Positions 50,110-61,679 of a DNA stretch of 64,000 nt are shown here, piece by piece. Origin of the DNA: Microcebus murinus (taxonomy: Eukaryota > Chordata > Mammalia > Primates > Cheirogaleidae); contig NC_134108.1 of assembly GCF_040939455.1 (NCBI RefSeq), positions 86,844,001 through 86,908,000 on the forward strand, in the 5' to 3' direction. Position 1 is the first letter of the stretch, and every line of letters begins with the position of its first letter. The translations under genes and the position numbers were made by a program. The notes beneath the pieces are model-generated. The model made no database searches and was not told the DNA's origin. It was given only the letters and a program-made list of their open reading frames with translations.

Positions 50110-51528
50110 ATATACTTTCAAATTAGATAATCATTGATCCTTTTTTTCCACTATTTCTAAATTAAAACTGGATGAGATTTTCTTTTGGTTGCTTTCTTTT
50201 TCATTCACTTCTATCATCACACAATCAGAGTGTTTGGTAAGTGAATTAATGATTACACCTCAGACTATGGCTGCTATACAGGGGTCAAAATAAAGGTTTT
50301 TAAAGTATTGACATTAAAAAGGTAACTGTTAGAGAAAATGAAAAGTAAATGAATAAAATCAGTGATATTTAGAATCTAAATAACACTGATTACTATATTG
50401 GGAAAAACTTATTAAGTCAAATTGGGGTCTAAATTTAATGCTTGGTGGATTCCTTTAGGTTAAGTCTCTTTGAGTCAATTTGACTAAGCCACTGAATTGA
50501 AATGCAAAATGACAAATTTATATTAAGTCATACAATTGCCATTTTGAAAGGAATACCATGATGAGAAAAACATAAATTATGAAAATGTCTTGTAACATGA
50601 AACATTCTTTATGGCCATTGCCGTATATGAGATAAAAGAGCCATCTGATGGAATGACAGCGAAAGCATTTCTGAATTGAGAAAAGCTGCTCTGGAGGAAA
50701 TGTCAAAAATGACCAGAATCAACCTTTCATGGTAGAATTTTGTGATTGTCTAAATTAAGCATGAATTAGATTTGTATATTTGTGCCATGTGATCAAAATG
50801 ATATTACATCTCTGTGCTCATGGTTTGTTTTATTGTAACTCACCCTTTCTCTATCATCAGCTCAAATGCTCCCTCTGGCCATCTGAAGATTCTATTAGAT
50901 GTTCTGCCTGTTTAGTAATAATAGCAGTACTGTAGAGTCCAACCAAGAGTATTTTGGTCACACTGTCCCCTCTGAGAATCCTCAGACTGGCTTGACATGC
51001 CCTCATCAATCTGAGAGGTTCTCTTAATTTATTGCGTTCAGAATCTAGAGCTGCTTACATAAGGGATTAGAGCCTGACCTAATGAGAACCATCTCTAGGC
51101 TGGTGAAAGACCCATAAGTAACCTAAAAACAGGTGTCTTCTCAATAGAGATCACCAGTAATTCATGATGCCTGGGTGTGAAATAATCATGGCTAACATCT
51201 GTTTAGTACTTACTATGCATCAGGCATTGCTCGTCAACGTAATGGTGCAACCAGGGAGAACTGTATTACTGACTGCTAAATAAATGCCGAGGTGTTTCTA
51301 AACGGATTGATAATCAGCTGCTAAGAGCTTTATAATGATCTCTTCCTCCTAAACTCTACCTGTCCTACTATTTCCATGGGGCCTTTGGACCAGTATACCA
51401 TCAGTCAATTAAACAGTTAAAGAGTTAGCACCTGGCCCTGCAAGGCCCTTTAGGATCTTGACCCAAATTCCTGACACCCAGCAATTGTGAGGGGGCATTT
51501 GGACTGAGTATCATTAAGAATACATTAA
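50110..51528. other. Unannotated stretch
   Basis: Unique AT-rich sequence, no repeat or exon I can support. Confidence 0.4.
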
Positions 51529-51529
51529 G

Positions 51530-51766
51530 TACTTGCTTTGGAGCCAATTGACTGGGTTCAAATCCTAGCTCCACCATTTATGACACCTGTGACCTTGAGC
51601 TAGTTAGTCTTTGACTTAGATATCCTGATCTCTAAAACAAGGATGGTAATGTGTTTATTTCAAGGGATTGTGTTGAGACTAAATGATTTAATACACATAA
51701 AGCATCTAGAAGAGACCTGACACATAGTAGGTGTAATAAAAGTGTTGGTTATTTTTATAAGCTGTA
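51530..51766 (+). mobile_element. MIR SINE
   Basis: 'gactgggttcaaatcctagc' + 'tccaccatttatgacacctg', 'tgaccttgagctagttagtc', 'ggattgtgttgagactaaat' and 'ctgacacatagtaggtgtaa'. Well preserved. Confidence 0.9.
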
Positions 51767-52503
51767 CTAATGGCTAAATATTTTGACCATCACCATTTGA
51801 TACCACGCTAGATACCACTCCTGGGGAAAAGACAGGTGGTCACTTTTGACATAATAGTGCCCAGTGGCCCTCTAAGGTTGCTGCATATTTTGAACTTCAC
51901 TTCAGTTGTTTTGAGAGCAGTTATATGGTATTAATAGTTGAGAAACTTTCTTTTCATCTTTGCTCCCTACCTTACATTTTAAATTAATGGCCAATATTTA
52001 ACTATCATAAAATTTCAAATAAAAATCCAGATTTCTGCCATTACTTGAAAATTTGTAAAACTGGCAATACTGGGGCCACAATTTGACATGGCAACAATTG
52101 GCTGACGCCAAGGGATGGCTCCATTTTGAGAAGGAGTAGCAACTCTTGTGTTCACCACCCAGACTACTGAGTCTCTTTGTTATCTGCTTGATATTTGAGT
52201 TTGCTAACCTCAAACTAGGGTAACCTAAGCATATCTCTTTTGATACAGCATGGAAGTCCTTAACTGCTATAACAACTCATTATTGTCTGTACTAGCTTGT
52301 AAGAGCCTTTGTGAATCATGTTTTATTTATTTTCGTGTCTTTGATTTTGAGGTTACATACTGACTTTTTGGACTAATGAAATTTAAGCTGGTGGTAATAT
52401 GAGTTAAGATAGGTTTGACTCTTATACAGGAAAGAGTTATGAGGTATAACAAATACAATGGAAAAAGAATATATAATTGGACAAGTTGACCCAGTTTGTT
52501 TTT
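51767..52503. other. Unannotated stretch
   Basis: Unique sequence; nothing recognised. Confidence 0.4.
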
Positions 52504-53990
52504 AATTTGTTTTAATTTTATTTTTTAATTGACCAATAATAATGGTACATATTCATGGAATATGTAGTGATGTTTTGATACATATAATATATGATAATCA
52601 GATCATGGTAATCAGCATATCCATCATCTCAAATATTTATTATTTCTTTGTGTTGGGAGCATTCAATCTCCCCCTTTTAGCTATTTGAAACCAAATATTA
52701 TTGTTAACAGAATAACAGAATCTATTATACAGAATAGAACTGTTATAGGAAACAGAATCCTATAGTGCTATAGTACACTGAAAATTACTCTTGTTTTCTA
52801 AATGTACCTTTTGTATCCTTTAACAAATCTCTCCCATCCTCCCCTTTCCCCTATACTTCCTAGGCTCTAGCGTCCTCTGTTCTACCTTTTATTTCTATGA
52901 GATCTACTTTTTTTGACTTCCGCATGTGAGTAAGAACAGTCAGTGTTTAGCTTTCTGTTCCTGGCTTATTTCACTTAACATAATGTCCTCCAGTTCTATC
53001 CATGTTGCTGTGAATGGCAGGATTTCATCCTTTTTTATGGCTGAACAGTATTACTGGTGTGTGTATATATATATATCATATATATATATATATATATATC
53101 ACATTTTCTTTATCCATTCACCTGTTGTTGGACACCTAGGTTGGACACCTAGGTTGAGTCCATATCTTGAATATTGTGAATAGTGCTGTAAAAAACATGG
53201 GGGTGTAGCTATCTCTCCAATATAGTGATTTCCTTTCCTTTTCATAAATGCCCAGTAGTAGGATGGTTGGATCATATGATAGTTCTATTTGTAGTTTTCT
53301 GAGGAACCTCTATACTGTTCTTTACAGTGTTTGTAATAGTTTGCATTCCCACCAACAGTGTATAAGAGTTTTCTTTTCTCCACATCCTTCCCAGCATTTG
53401 TTATTTTTTGTCTTTTTGATAATAATCATCCTAACTGGGGTGAGACAACACCTCAATGTGGCTTTGATTTGCATTTTCTTGATGATTAGTGATGTTGAGC
53501 ATTTTTTCATATATTTGTTGGCTATTTTTATATGTTCTTTTGACAAATGCCTGTTCAGATCATTTGCTCATTTTTAAATGGGATCGTTTTTTCCTGTTGA
53601 GATGTTTCAGTTCCTTGCATATTCTGGGTATTAATCCCCTATTGGATGAGTAGTTTGCAAATATTTTCTGGAGAAATAGATTCTGTAGGTTGTCTTTGCA
53701 CTCTGTTGATTGTTTCTTTTGCTGTGCATAAGCTTTTTAGTTTAATATAATCCCATTTGTTTAATTTTGCTTTTGTTGCTTTTGCTTTTGAGGTCTTATT
53801 CATAAAATTTCTCAAACCAATGTCCTGAAGCATTTCTCCTAGTAATTTTATCATTTTGCGTCTTTCATTTAGGTCTTTGATCTAATTGAGTTGATTTTTG
53901 TATAGGGTGAGAGGTGAGCATCTAGTTTTATCCTTCTGCATATGGATATCCAATTTTCCTAGCACCATTTATTGAAGACATGATCCTTTC
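52504..53990 (-). mobile_element. L1 (L1MA-type) antisense, 5' truncated
   Basis: 'aattgaccaataataatggt' and 'atatccatcatctcaaatat' (3' UTR antisense), 'gtgctgtaaaaaacatgggg', 'accaacagtgtataagagtt' and 'ccaattttcctagcaccatt' (ORF2 end). Contains an AT microsatellite at 53060-53100 and a 14 bp tandem duplication ('ttggacacctaggt', 53128-53155). ORF2 is not intact. Confidence 0.9.
53060..53100. repeat. (TA)n microsatellite
   Basis: Imperfect TA array with one 'tca' interruption, inside the antisense L1. Confidence 0.9.
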
Positions 53991-54588
53991 CCTAGTGATG
54001 ATGAGAATATCAAGGCCCCAGAAGGACTTGCTATTTAGTGGAAAACTGAAAATTAGAATCCAAACCTCATGTATCTTGGCTGGTAGGTTTTTTTTTTATT
54101 TATTTATTTTTTTTTAATTTTTTTTATTTTTTTACTGAGATAGTCACATTGTACTTAAAAGCAATTTAATGATTATGGAGAATTAAAAAATACTCTACCA
54201 GAGAAGGGACAAGCCAGGGATACAATGAATAAATTTAAGCTATTATAGCTATGTCTATACTCTTATCACCCTAGTGTATAAGAAAATCAAAGGACTGAAT
54301 GAAATATATTCTTCATTTTAACCTCCTTTCTTCCCTTCCCTTGCTTTTTATTATTGAACTTTTTTATGGAGTAAGAGGCATGTACTACAACACAGTTTTC
54401 AGGTTCTTACTGGTGAAACTCTCAGGTTAGTAACTAGGTAAATTGTCTTTGTTGTTTTCTTAAAAAACTTTTGCTTTGATCTGGTTTAAATGAAGGCAGG
54501 TGAATGTTTTTAAAATGAATTTTCTCTGGTCTTGGATCTCTGGCTTTTAGGAAACAGAACTGCATTTTGGAAATCGGAAGACCTTTTT
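53991..54588. other. Unannotated stretch
   Basis: Unique sequence with a T-rich run (54087-54132); no gene. Confidence 0.4.
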
Positions 54589-54589
54589 G

Positions 54590-54745
54590 TAAACTGCATC
54601 TTCCGTTCACTATTGTGGCCTTGGGCAAGTTACTCTGGGTCTAATTTTTCTCATTTGTAAAGTAGAGATTTTATTACCTTAAGGGGTGTGCTGAGAAAAG
54701 GCATCTGACAATGTGCTTAGCACATTGTTATTCAATTGCAGGTTA
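54590..54745 (+). mobile_element. MIR SINE core
   Basis: 'tggccttgggcaagttactc' + 'tgggtctaatttttctcatt' + 'tgtaaagtagagatt' is the MIR core; the 3' end is 'caatgtgcttagcacattgt'. Confidence 0.8.
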
Positions 54746-54924
54746 AAGTTTGAAGCTGAAAAGGATCTTAAAGTTTATCTCATCTGATTCCTTCAATTCA
54801 TATATGAGGGGACCTCAAAAGGGTCAAGCTATGACAAATGTTAGTCTGCTCAGATTTCTTTTATATTTTATATCCCTGGCCAAATATTACATTTTCTCAA
54901 CAAGACTTCTTTAAAAGACCACAA

Positions 54925-55278
54925 GGCCAGGCGCGGTGGCTCACGCCTGTAATCCTAGCTCTCTGGGAGGCCGAGGTGGGCGGATTGCTCAAGGTCAGGA
55001 GTTCAAAACCAGCCTGAGCAAGAGCAAGACCCCGTCTCTACTATAAATAGAAAGAAATTAATTGGCCAACTGATATATATATAAAATTAGCCGGGCATGG
55101 TGGCACATGCCTGTAGTCCCAGCCACTTGGGAGGCTGAGGCAGTAGGATCGCTTGAGCCCAGGAGTTTGAGGTTGCTGTGAGCTAGGCTGACGCCACGGC
55201 ACTCACTCTAGCCTGGACAACAAAGCAAGACTCTGTCTCAAAAAAAAAAAAAAATAAAAAAATAAAAATAAAAAAAAT
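54925..55278 (+). mobile_element. Young Alu SINE, strepsirrhine type, sense
   Basis: CpG-rich start 'ggccaggcgcggtggctcac', junction 'aattaattggccaactgata', A-rich tail with T interruptions. Perfect target duplication 'aaaagaccaca' at 54913-54923 and 55279-55289. Confidence 0.97.
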
Positions 55279-55289
55279 AAAAGACCACA

Positions 55290-55917
55290 GACGTCTCTAT
55301 ATAAAAACATTTGATAAAAATAAAATTATATATTTCTGGCAAAGCAATTTTAGAAATGGTGAATGTTTATAATAGGGCTTTATGTTATGGCCAGATTCTA
55401 CCAGAAGTATACTGGGAAAATTTATGCAACCATTTGAACAAAATCCTAAACTACTAGAAAAAGATAAATTACTATATCACATAGTAAGTACCATATAATC
55501 CAAATTTAAGATTATCTGGATTGAAAGAGGCCGCAGTTTTCTAATAAGAGAAAACTTTAACATCATAGAAAAGACTTTGTTCTATGAAATATATCTTTGT
55601 TAATACAGTAACAATAACAACAATGCATCATAAGTACATATAAACACAAAAAAATGAAAATCCTTCCCCCCCCCTTTTTTTTTTAGCCTTCAGAGGCTGA
55701 ATTGGTTTATATGGATAAATTGATGCAGTTGTTCCCCAGCTCGTGCTCTGGACATATATTTATATAACTTGCCTCCAGATATGGAGCCTCTCAGAGACTG
55801 CCCTTCAAAAAGACAAGAAGCTCAAAACATTTAGAATATACTTTTTTGACCCTGACCCTGTCACTTTCTTTTTCCTTCAAACCACAGTGAAGAAGTTTGT
55901 AAAAAGCCTTAAAAATA
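55290..55917. other. Unannotated stretch
   Basis: Unique sequence. A strong pyrimidine tract plus AG at 55660-55686 is followed by a 26-codon open frame ending in TAA at 55767, with no usable donor. It is not called as an exon. Confidence 0.35.
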
Positions 55918-55927
55918 CTGCTGTCAG

Positions 55928-56261
55928 TTTTTTTTTTTTTTTTTTTTGAGACAGAGTCTCGCTTTGTTGCCCAGGCTAGAGTGAGTGCCGTGGCGTCCTA
56001 GCTCACAGCAACCTCAAACTCCTGGGCTCGAGTGATCCTTCTGCCTCAGCCTCCCGGGTAGCTGGGACTACAGGCATGCGCCACCATGCCCGGCTAATTT
56101 TTTTTATATATATATCAGTTGGCCAATTAATTTCTTTCTATTTATAGTAGAGACGGGGTCTCGCTCTTGCTCAGGCTGGTTTTGAACTCCTGACCTTGAG
56201 CAATCCGCCCGCCTCGGCCTCCCAAGAGCTAGGATTACAGGCGTGAGCCACAGCGCCCGGC
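55928..56261 (-). mobile_element. Young Alu SINE, strepsirrhine type
   Basis: Reverse full-length Alu ending 'gagccacagcgcccggcc'. Perfect target duplication 'ctgctgtcagttttt' at 55918-55932 and 56262-56276. Confidence 0.97.
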
Positions 56262-56276
56262 CTGCTGTCAGTTTTT

Positions 56277-57687
56277 AAAACAATTTTAATATATATTTTT
56301 TAGTGACAGATTTTGTGTCCCAGGACTGCAGGGATGGTTTTGTCCACTGTTAGTGCTGAGACACCCAAGCTCTCTATCAGCAGCCCCTGCCTCACTGCCC
56401 ACCTCCCTGCTGGGAATACCCTGTCAAGGATTATAAGTAGATTGTAAAAGTTGGGTTGTTTTGTTTTAAATGTATTTCTTTAGATTTTCCAAAGCTATAA
56501 AATAGTTTGAGTATGACATCTGTTTTACACATATAAAGCACAATCACAAAACAGCAGTTTATTGGTGGGAGTACTTTTTTGAAACAAAATAAATATTGAT
56601 GTAATAAGGATGGAGTTAAGGGAAAAGAGAGGAGAATCCAATTTTCAGGTGCTTATTTGGTCAAAAAGGTTAGAGATCCTAAAAAACATAGAAAGCATAA
56701 TAAGTAAACTTTCCAGCTGAAATTGGTTTTGTAAAGGGATTTAGAAATAAATAACATAAAATTTCCCGAAGTAAAAAAATAAAGATAGAAATTGAAAGGG
56801 GAGGCCTTGCAAAATTAACAGGAAAATATCTCGTTCCGCAATTTCCTAGTAACAGTTAAAGATCAATCCTATGAGTTCTCTCACTAACAGGCAGTCTGTA
56901 GGAGTTCTGTTTTGCACAACTTCTGGAAAGAGCTGAACAGATGAGATGTAAATCTTTCTCTTTTAAAATTGCTTTCGAGGATCTGTTTTTACTGAGTTCC
57001 AGAGTGGGCAGCAGGGTGCAAGTTTAAGGCCTCAGCCCTATCTTGAGGGCAGAGTCACATCTTCTGTGACAATCCCTTCTCCAAGGAAAGGCAAGAGAGC
57101 CAGCTCTTGGACTTTGACATCCTGCTGCCACTTCTGCTATATCATCTTGCCACCAAGAAGAGACGAGTGGAGGCAGCAGTCTCACAATACCCTGTTAATT
57201 TGGCTACAGCCGTAAACCTTCTTCACCCCCTACATAAAAAGCCTCAATCGCTGGTTTTCGAGGCCAGTACATTCCTGCTTTCTCCACCTCTGTGCTGGCC
57301 GCTTTTCCTGGCCTTATTTTCACCTAGGAAAAAGTCAACAAACTTCTTCTTCTTATCCTAAACTTTGGAGAAATCTTTCTCAAAACCCGCATGCACTAGC
57401 TCATACCCTAACAGAAATCTTGAATAAGTAGACAAGATCTTAATTTTTTTAGTGATATTTTCTGTATCACATATAAAAGGAGATAGAGAAAATCTATTCT
57501 GTCAGCACAATGTTGGGCTTCTTAATTTTGAGTTATTTAAGTGACTGTGGAGGTGATAAAATTTACCTCATTATAAAAGTCTCTTACGCTCATTTTAAAA
57601 TCTAGCTATCCAATTGTCATAGGTTTTTGACATCGAAGTTTGTTTGCATGATATGTCATTTGCCTTTTTGTTTATTAATTATTATAG
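56277..57687. other. Unannotated stretch upstream of exon A, with a possible LTR
   Basis: No coding exon seen. 56880-57420 is less AT-rich and resembles an ERV LTR 3' half ('cctacataaaaagcctcaat' as a TATA-like box region, then 'tgctttctccacctctgtgc'). I cannot name a family. Confidence 0.35.
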
Positions 57688-57820
57688 GATACAACAAAAG
57701 ATGAAGTCAATGAGACTGAAGCCAGCAAGATGAATAAATTAAGAAGGACAAGAAAGAAAGTCACTAAACCGCATGTTTGTTCAACTGAAGTGGGAGACAT
57801 GGATATATCCAATTCAAGTG
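57688..57820 (+). CDS. Internal coding exon A (133 bp) of an unidentified gene
   Basis: Seen: the sequence before the exon is T-rich and ends in 'attattatag', a good 3' splice site; after it comes 'gtatgt', a near-consensus 5' splice site. Only one of three frames is open across all 133 bases, with the first codon complete (phase 0) and one base (G) left over. The translation begins [14 protein letters not shown], continues through a basic patch ([10 protein letters not shown]) and ends DMDISNSS. It is hydrophilic and Lys/Asp/Ser/Thr-rich with no recognisable domain, so probably a disordered linker. The leftover base joins exon B in its only open frame, which argues strongly that both belong to one + strand gene. 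An Alu starts 38 bp past the donor. I do not recognise the gene. Upstream exons, which must end in phase 0, are not identified in this window. Confidence 0.75.
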
Positions 57821-57858
57821 GTATGTAACTACTATTATCCCTCAAAAATGGTTCTTTC

Positions 57859-58194
57859 GGCCGGGAGCTGTGGCTCACGCCTGTAATCCTAGCTCTTGGG
57901 AGGCCGAGGCGGGCGGATTGCTCAAGGTCAGGAGTTCAAAACCAGCCTGAGCAAGAGCGAGACCCCGTCTCTACTATAAATAGAAAGAAATTAATTGGCC
58001 AACTGATATATATATAAAAAAATTAGCCGGGCATGGTGGCGCATGCCTGTAGTCCCAGCTATTCGGGAGGCTGAGGCAGGAGGATCGCTTGAGCCCAGGA
58101 GTTTGAGGTTGCTGTGAGCTAGGCTGACGCCACGGCACTCACTCTGGCCTGGACAACAAAGCGAGACTCTGTCTCAAAAAAAAAAAAAAAAAAA
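57859..58194 (+). mobile_element. Young Alu SINE just downstream of exon A
   Basis: Sense full-length Alu ('ggccgggagctgtggctcac') with a pure A-tail (~25). Perfect 15 bp target duplication 'aaaaatggttctttc' at 57844-57858 and 58195-58209. It starts 38 bp after the exon A donor, in the same orientation as the gene. Confidence 0.97.
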
Positions 58195-58399
58195 AAAAAT
58201 GGTTCTTTCAATAACAATCTCTATTTGGTCTTCCTTTTCACAAAACATTTTCATTTTTTCTTTGGGAGAAGCAAAAAGACAAAGAAAAAATTTATTCCTA
58301 CATAAGTGACATAAAAGGTGACAAACATAAGCTTACAATGTAAATATGTGGGAAAAAAATCAAAATATTCAGAATTTAAAGAGGGTGTTAATGGAAAAA

Positions 58400-58965
58400 A
58401 GCCAAACTTTGTAAAATAATTTTAAAGAGATTTATTATGAGCCAAATTTGAGGACCTTGACCCATAGCCACGCCCAAGAAGGCTTGAGCAAGTGGACTTG
58501 CTATGGCTGGGTTACAGTTTGGTTTTATATATTTCAGGGAGACGGAGGTTACAGGTAAAGTCATAACTCAATATGTGGGAAGCATACATTGGTTTGGCCT
58601 GAAAAAGTGGGTCATCTCGAAAGGGGGTGGGGGCTTACAGGTTGTAGGTGGGTTTAAAAATTCTTTGACTTGTAATTGGTGAAAGACATGAAGCTTTGTC
58701 TAAAGGGTTGGAGTGTTTTAAGATAATAAGCCATAATCAGAGATAAGACATAAGTTTGTTCTATCAATTGAGGATCTGAGGTTTGTCTTGAATACACTTA
58801 GGCCTGTTAATGGGTTACAAAGGGTATCCTCAATAAAGGAGGGGAACATGATAAGGCATGTCTGACCTCTGTCCTCCTGGCAGGAAATTTAGTGTTAGGA
58901 TATTCCTTTGGCCATGGGGGTGTCCATGCAATTCAGCTGGTGGGGAGGTGAGCCTTAAAATTTTA
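58400..58965. mobile_element. LTR-like repeat (ERV-type), family unassigned
   Basis: 'agagatttattatgagccaa' + 'atttgaggaccttgacccat', 'cagtttggttttatatattt', 'atacattggtttggcctgaa' and a terminal 'attttattttagttcacaag'. The content and order recall ERV1-type LTRs of the MER4/MER52 kind, antisense. Assignment uncertain; no internal retroviral genes seen. Confidence 0.45.
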
Positions 58966-59503
58966 TTTTAGTTCACAAGAGTTAGAAGTAGGATGATAGT
59001 AATAAGAAAAAAAAAGGACAAAACAAAGCAACATATGAGTAGGAAGAGAAGCACATTTCTGCACTGAGAATGACTACAAAGATCATTACTGACGATTTGG
59101 GAAGCCATGAGAAAGTTTATGGAACAAGTTTTTATACCACATGTTGGAATTCCAACTGGACTCCAATAGATTTGAAACAAGGCGAAAACTAGGAGTTAAT
59201 TTAAACAACAGAATCAATCCTAGGAATGACGGTCTTCCAAACCAGGAGCAGTAGGAATTGACAGCATAGGGTAACAATAAAAAGCAGTCAGACTTTTTGT
59301 AGATTTTGTTATTGTTTTAAAATCCTCTACAGATAATGCATTCCCTTATGGTCAGCAACTAGGGTGACACCTTCCACTGCCTCTCCTTTGGTATGTCACT
59401 GCCTAGGAATACAGTATTTTTTTAAGTATTCCTCTCCATATCATATTAAAAGACAACTGAAAACAATGGCAACATGTGCTTACATTTTTCCTTATTATTG
59501 CAG

Positions 59504-59692
59504 AGAGGATCAGAAACCAAATGGTGTGCCACAAATTAGGAGATACAAGCAAACCGGTTGTGGGACCTGACTCTGCTAAGTCTCATCTATCACATGATGA
59601 CAAGGACTCCCAGGATCAGACAATAATGATAAAACCATCATCCCCCCAGACATCAGCCAGTGCTTCTAGTGGTGAATCTAACCCAAACTCTG
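59504..59692 (+). CDS. Internal coding exon B (189 bp) of the same unidentified gene
   Basis: Seen: a strong 3' splice site ('ttccttattattgcag') and a strong 5' splice site ('gtaagg') bound 189 bases. Of three frames only the one taking two bases to complete a codon is open. That is the phase exon A leaves (G + AG = Glu), so the pair reads through in frame. The exon is symmetric (phase 1 to phase 1) and could be skipped without a frameshift. The product begins [14 protein letters not shown], then becomes Ser/Asp/Lys-rich and ends in a low-complexity [15 protein letters not shown] segment. No catalytic motif, membrane segment or zinc ligand pattern is visible; the composition suggests a disordered region. 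A few residues past the donor the frame continues into intron, as expected for an internal exon. The 1,683 bp intron between A and B holds one Alu and one LTR-like repeat. Gene identity is unknown to me. Confidence 0.75.
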
Positions 59693-60188
59693 GTAAGGAT
59701 TTACTGGTGAAAGTTCTGGAACAAATTGGCATGTGGTTCTAGTCACTAATCCCAAATTTGTATTTAAATTAGAGATAATGTGATTTTGGTTGAAGATTGC
59801 TAGCCTGTGAGTCAGATACTTATCATTTATAAAGTATTTTGCTGTTTTCTTTACCTCTGGGCTGCTCATCTGGAAAACAGAGGGGTTGCAATGGAAGATC
59901 TAACAGTCCTCCCCCACCCCCAACAATCTTTTCTAAAAGTGAAATTCTATTATTTTAAGTTTCTAGCTTATTGATAGTGTTGTAACTGCTTTCATACATG
60001 AGTGTGTTGGTTAAAACTCTCTTAGATGCAAATGATGGAAACTAGTCAAAAAACGAAAGCTACAATGAAAGGGTTAAACAAATATGCTTTGGAAAGGTGG
60101 GAATATACCAGGATGTGAAATCAGAGGAGCAGTGTCCTTCATGTTACCCTCACTCCTAATACCAATTTTAAGTTTTGGAGTTTCCCAA
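59693..60188. other. Intronic stretch after exon B
   Basis: Intron sequence following the exon B donor. 60005-60090 looks like an old repeat; otherwise nothing. Confidence 0.4.
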
Positions 60189-60189
60189 G

Positions 60190-60740
60190 ACGAACCTTAG
60201 TTTAGATAATTTGAGAGAAGTACTCACAGAATACACCGAAAGCTGTTATACTCAAGGCTGTAGTTTATTACACTGAAAGGAGACAGATTAAATTCAGCCA
60301 TGGGGCAGTCTAGGCATGTTCTAAGCACAGAATGTTCACTTGTCCTCTCTCAGGGGAGTCAGGGACTGTGCTAGTCTCTTGGCCATGATGTGTGGTAATA
60401 TGCATGGAGTGTTGCCAGCCAGGAAAGATCACCTGTGTCATGACATCCAAAGTCATTATTGGGGCTCCATGGCTAATTGGGTAAGTGGCTTACTCCAGTC
60501 TCTAGTTCCTCTGGGGATCAAGTTGATATTGCATGTCTCAAAGTCCCCACTACAAATGACACTGTTAGACTTTCTGGCATGGCCTAGAGCCCCCAGGTAA
60601 ACAAAGACACACTCTTGTCAGGCAGGACATTCCAATGGCTTAGAGATTACTTCTCAGGGACCAAGGGCAAAGGCCAGACCTCTCTTTGGGCAGGGTTAAA
60701 TTCTTTACTGTTAATACCTACAGAGCCTAAGGAGGAACTG
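60190..60740 (-). mobile_element. LTR-like repeat (ERVL/MLT2-like), antisense
   Basis: 'agctgttatactcaaggctg' + 'tagtttattacactgaaagg' and 'agacagattaaattcagcca' are reminiscent of an ERVL-group LTR in antisense. Family unverified; solo, no internal region. Confidence 0.45.
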
Positions 60741-60781
60741 GAGCCTGGGAGGTAATCACTATCAGGACCTCACATGTATAG

Positions 60782-61492
60782 TCTTCTATTGCCATCATAA
60801 CAAATCACCCAAAAATTTGTACCCCCATAATATGCTGAAATAAAAAAAAAACCATAAAAGATAAAATACAACCCCCCCACCCAAAACAAAAAACAAACAA
60901 CACATTTCTCCCTTAATATGTTGAAATAAAAAATTCTTATTTGGGGTCTAAAAAAAATACAAATGTATTAATCTGCACTTCTGTATGTTAGAAGTCTGGG
61001 TTGGCTCATCTAGCTTTCTTGTTTCAGATTTTGCAAGGCTGAAACCAAGGTGTTGCCATCTGAGTTCTTATCTAGAGACTTTAGGGAATAATACACTTTC
61101 AAGTTCATTCATATTGTTGGAAGAAGCCAGTTCCCTGCCACTGTAGAACTGTTTCCTTGCTGACTGTCAACTGGGATGGCCCTTAGTTCCAAGGAGCCTC
61201 TCTCAGTTGTACATTTAGAGACCATACCTCAAATTCTTCTCATAGGTGGAATCTTTCTGAATTCCCCCTTTTTCCACATTCCTTTTCTGCCTTCAGCTGG
61301 AGAAACTTCTCTGCATTTAAGGGCTCAGTTTGATAATCCAAGATAATCTCCCTATTTTAAGATCCATAACCATAATTTCATCCGTAAAGTCCCTGTTGCC
61401 ATGCAAATTAACATACATAACAATCACAGGTTACAGGGATTAGAGGATGGTGCACATCTTTTTGGGGAGGCCATTCTGCCTACCACACCATC
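60782..61492 (-). mobile_element. MLT1 (MaLR) LTR antisense, with a short L1 3'-end insertion
   Basis: 'gccatcataacaaatcaccc' at the left, then L1 tail material (60809-60955), then MLT1 again: 'gttagaagtctgggttggct', 'atctccctattttaagatcc', 'ttacagggattagaggatgg', 'aggccattctgcctaccaca'. Almost full-length solo LTR. Confidence 0.85.
60809..60955 (+). mobile_element. Truncated L1 3' end with two tail-like units
   Basis: 'aaaatttgtacccccataat' + 'atgctgaaataaaaaaa' is the L1 terminus seen at 62350. A second related unit, 'ttaatatgttgaaataaaaa', follows at 60912-60932, separated by a C/A-rich run. Confidence 0.65.
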
Positions 61493-61494
61493 TC

Positions 61495-61679
61495 TCATCT
61501 CTGAATTTATCTCTGGTTTGGCTTCATGAATTTCTCCATGAAGTGAAGAACATGAGCATTGACAGCCTCTTAACATCAGAAGCTGTCAGCACAAATGTTC
61601 ACAGGGGTCAGGCAGATACAAATGTGGGCTGCTGTAAGGAAATAGGGAGTGGTACTGGGCATGACATACTAGAGTAGAG
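61495..61679. other. Short unannotated stretch
   Basis: Nothing recognised. Confidence 0.4.

Larger units (their letters stand above)
57821..59503 (+). other. Intron between exons A and B
   Basis: Bounded by GT (57821) and AG (59502-59503). It contains a full-length Alu (57859-58194), an LTR-like repeat (about 58400-58965) and unique AT-rich sequence, including 'aagaaaaaaaaagg' near 59006. A pyrimidine tract directly precedes the acceptor. No other coding sequence is seen inside. Confidence 0.7.

Noticed and set aside
53248..53577. 109-codon + strand frame with membrane-like composition
   Set aside because: Antisense translation of the L1 ORF2 3' end.
55660..55767. Strong acceptor followed by 26 open codons as a candidate exon upstream of exon A
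   Set aside because: No usable donor before the TAA stop, and it cannot supply a phase-0 junction to exon A.
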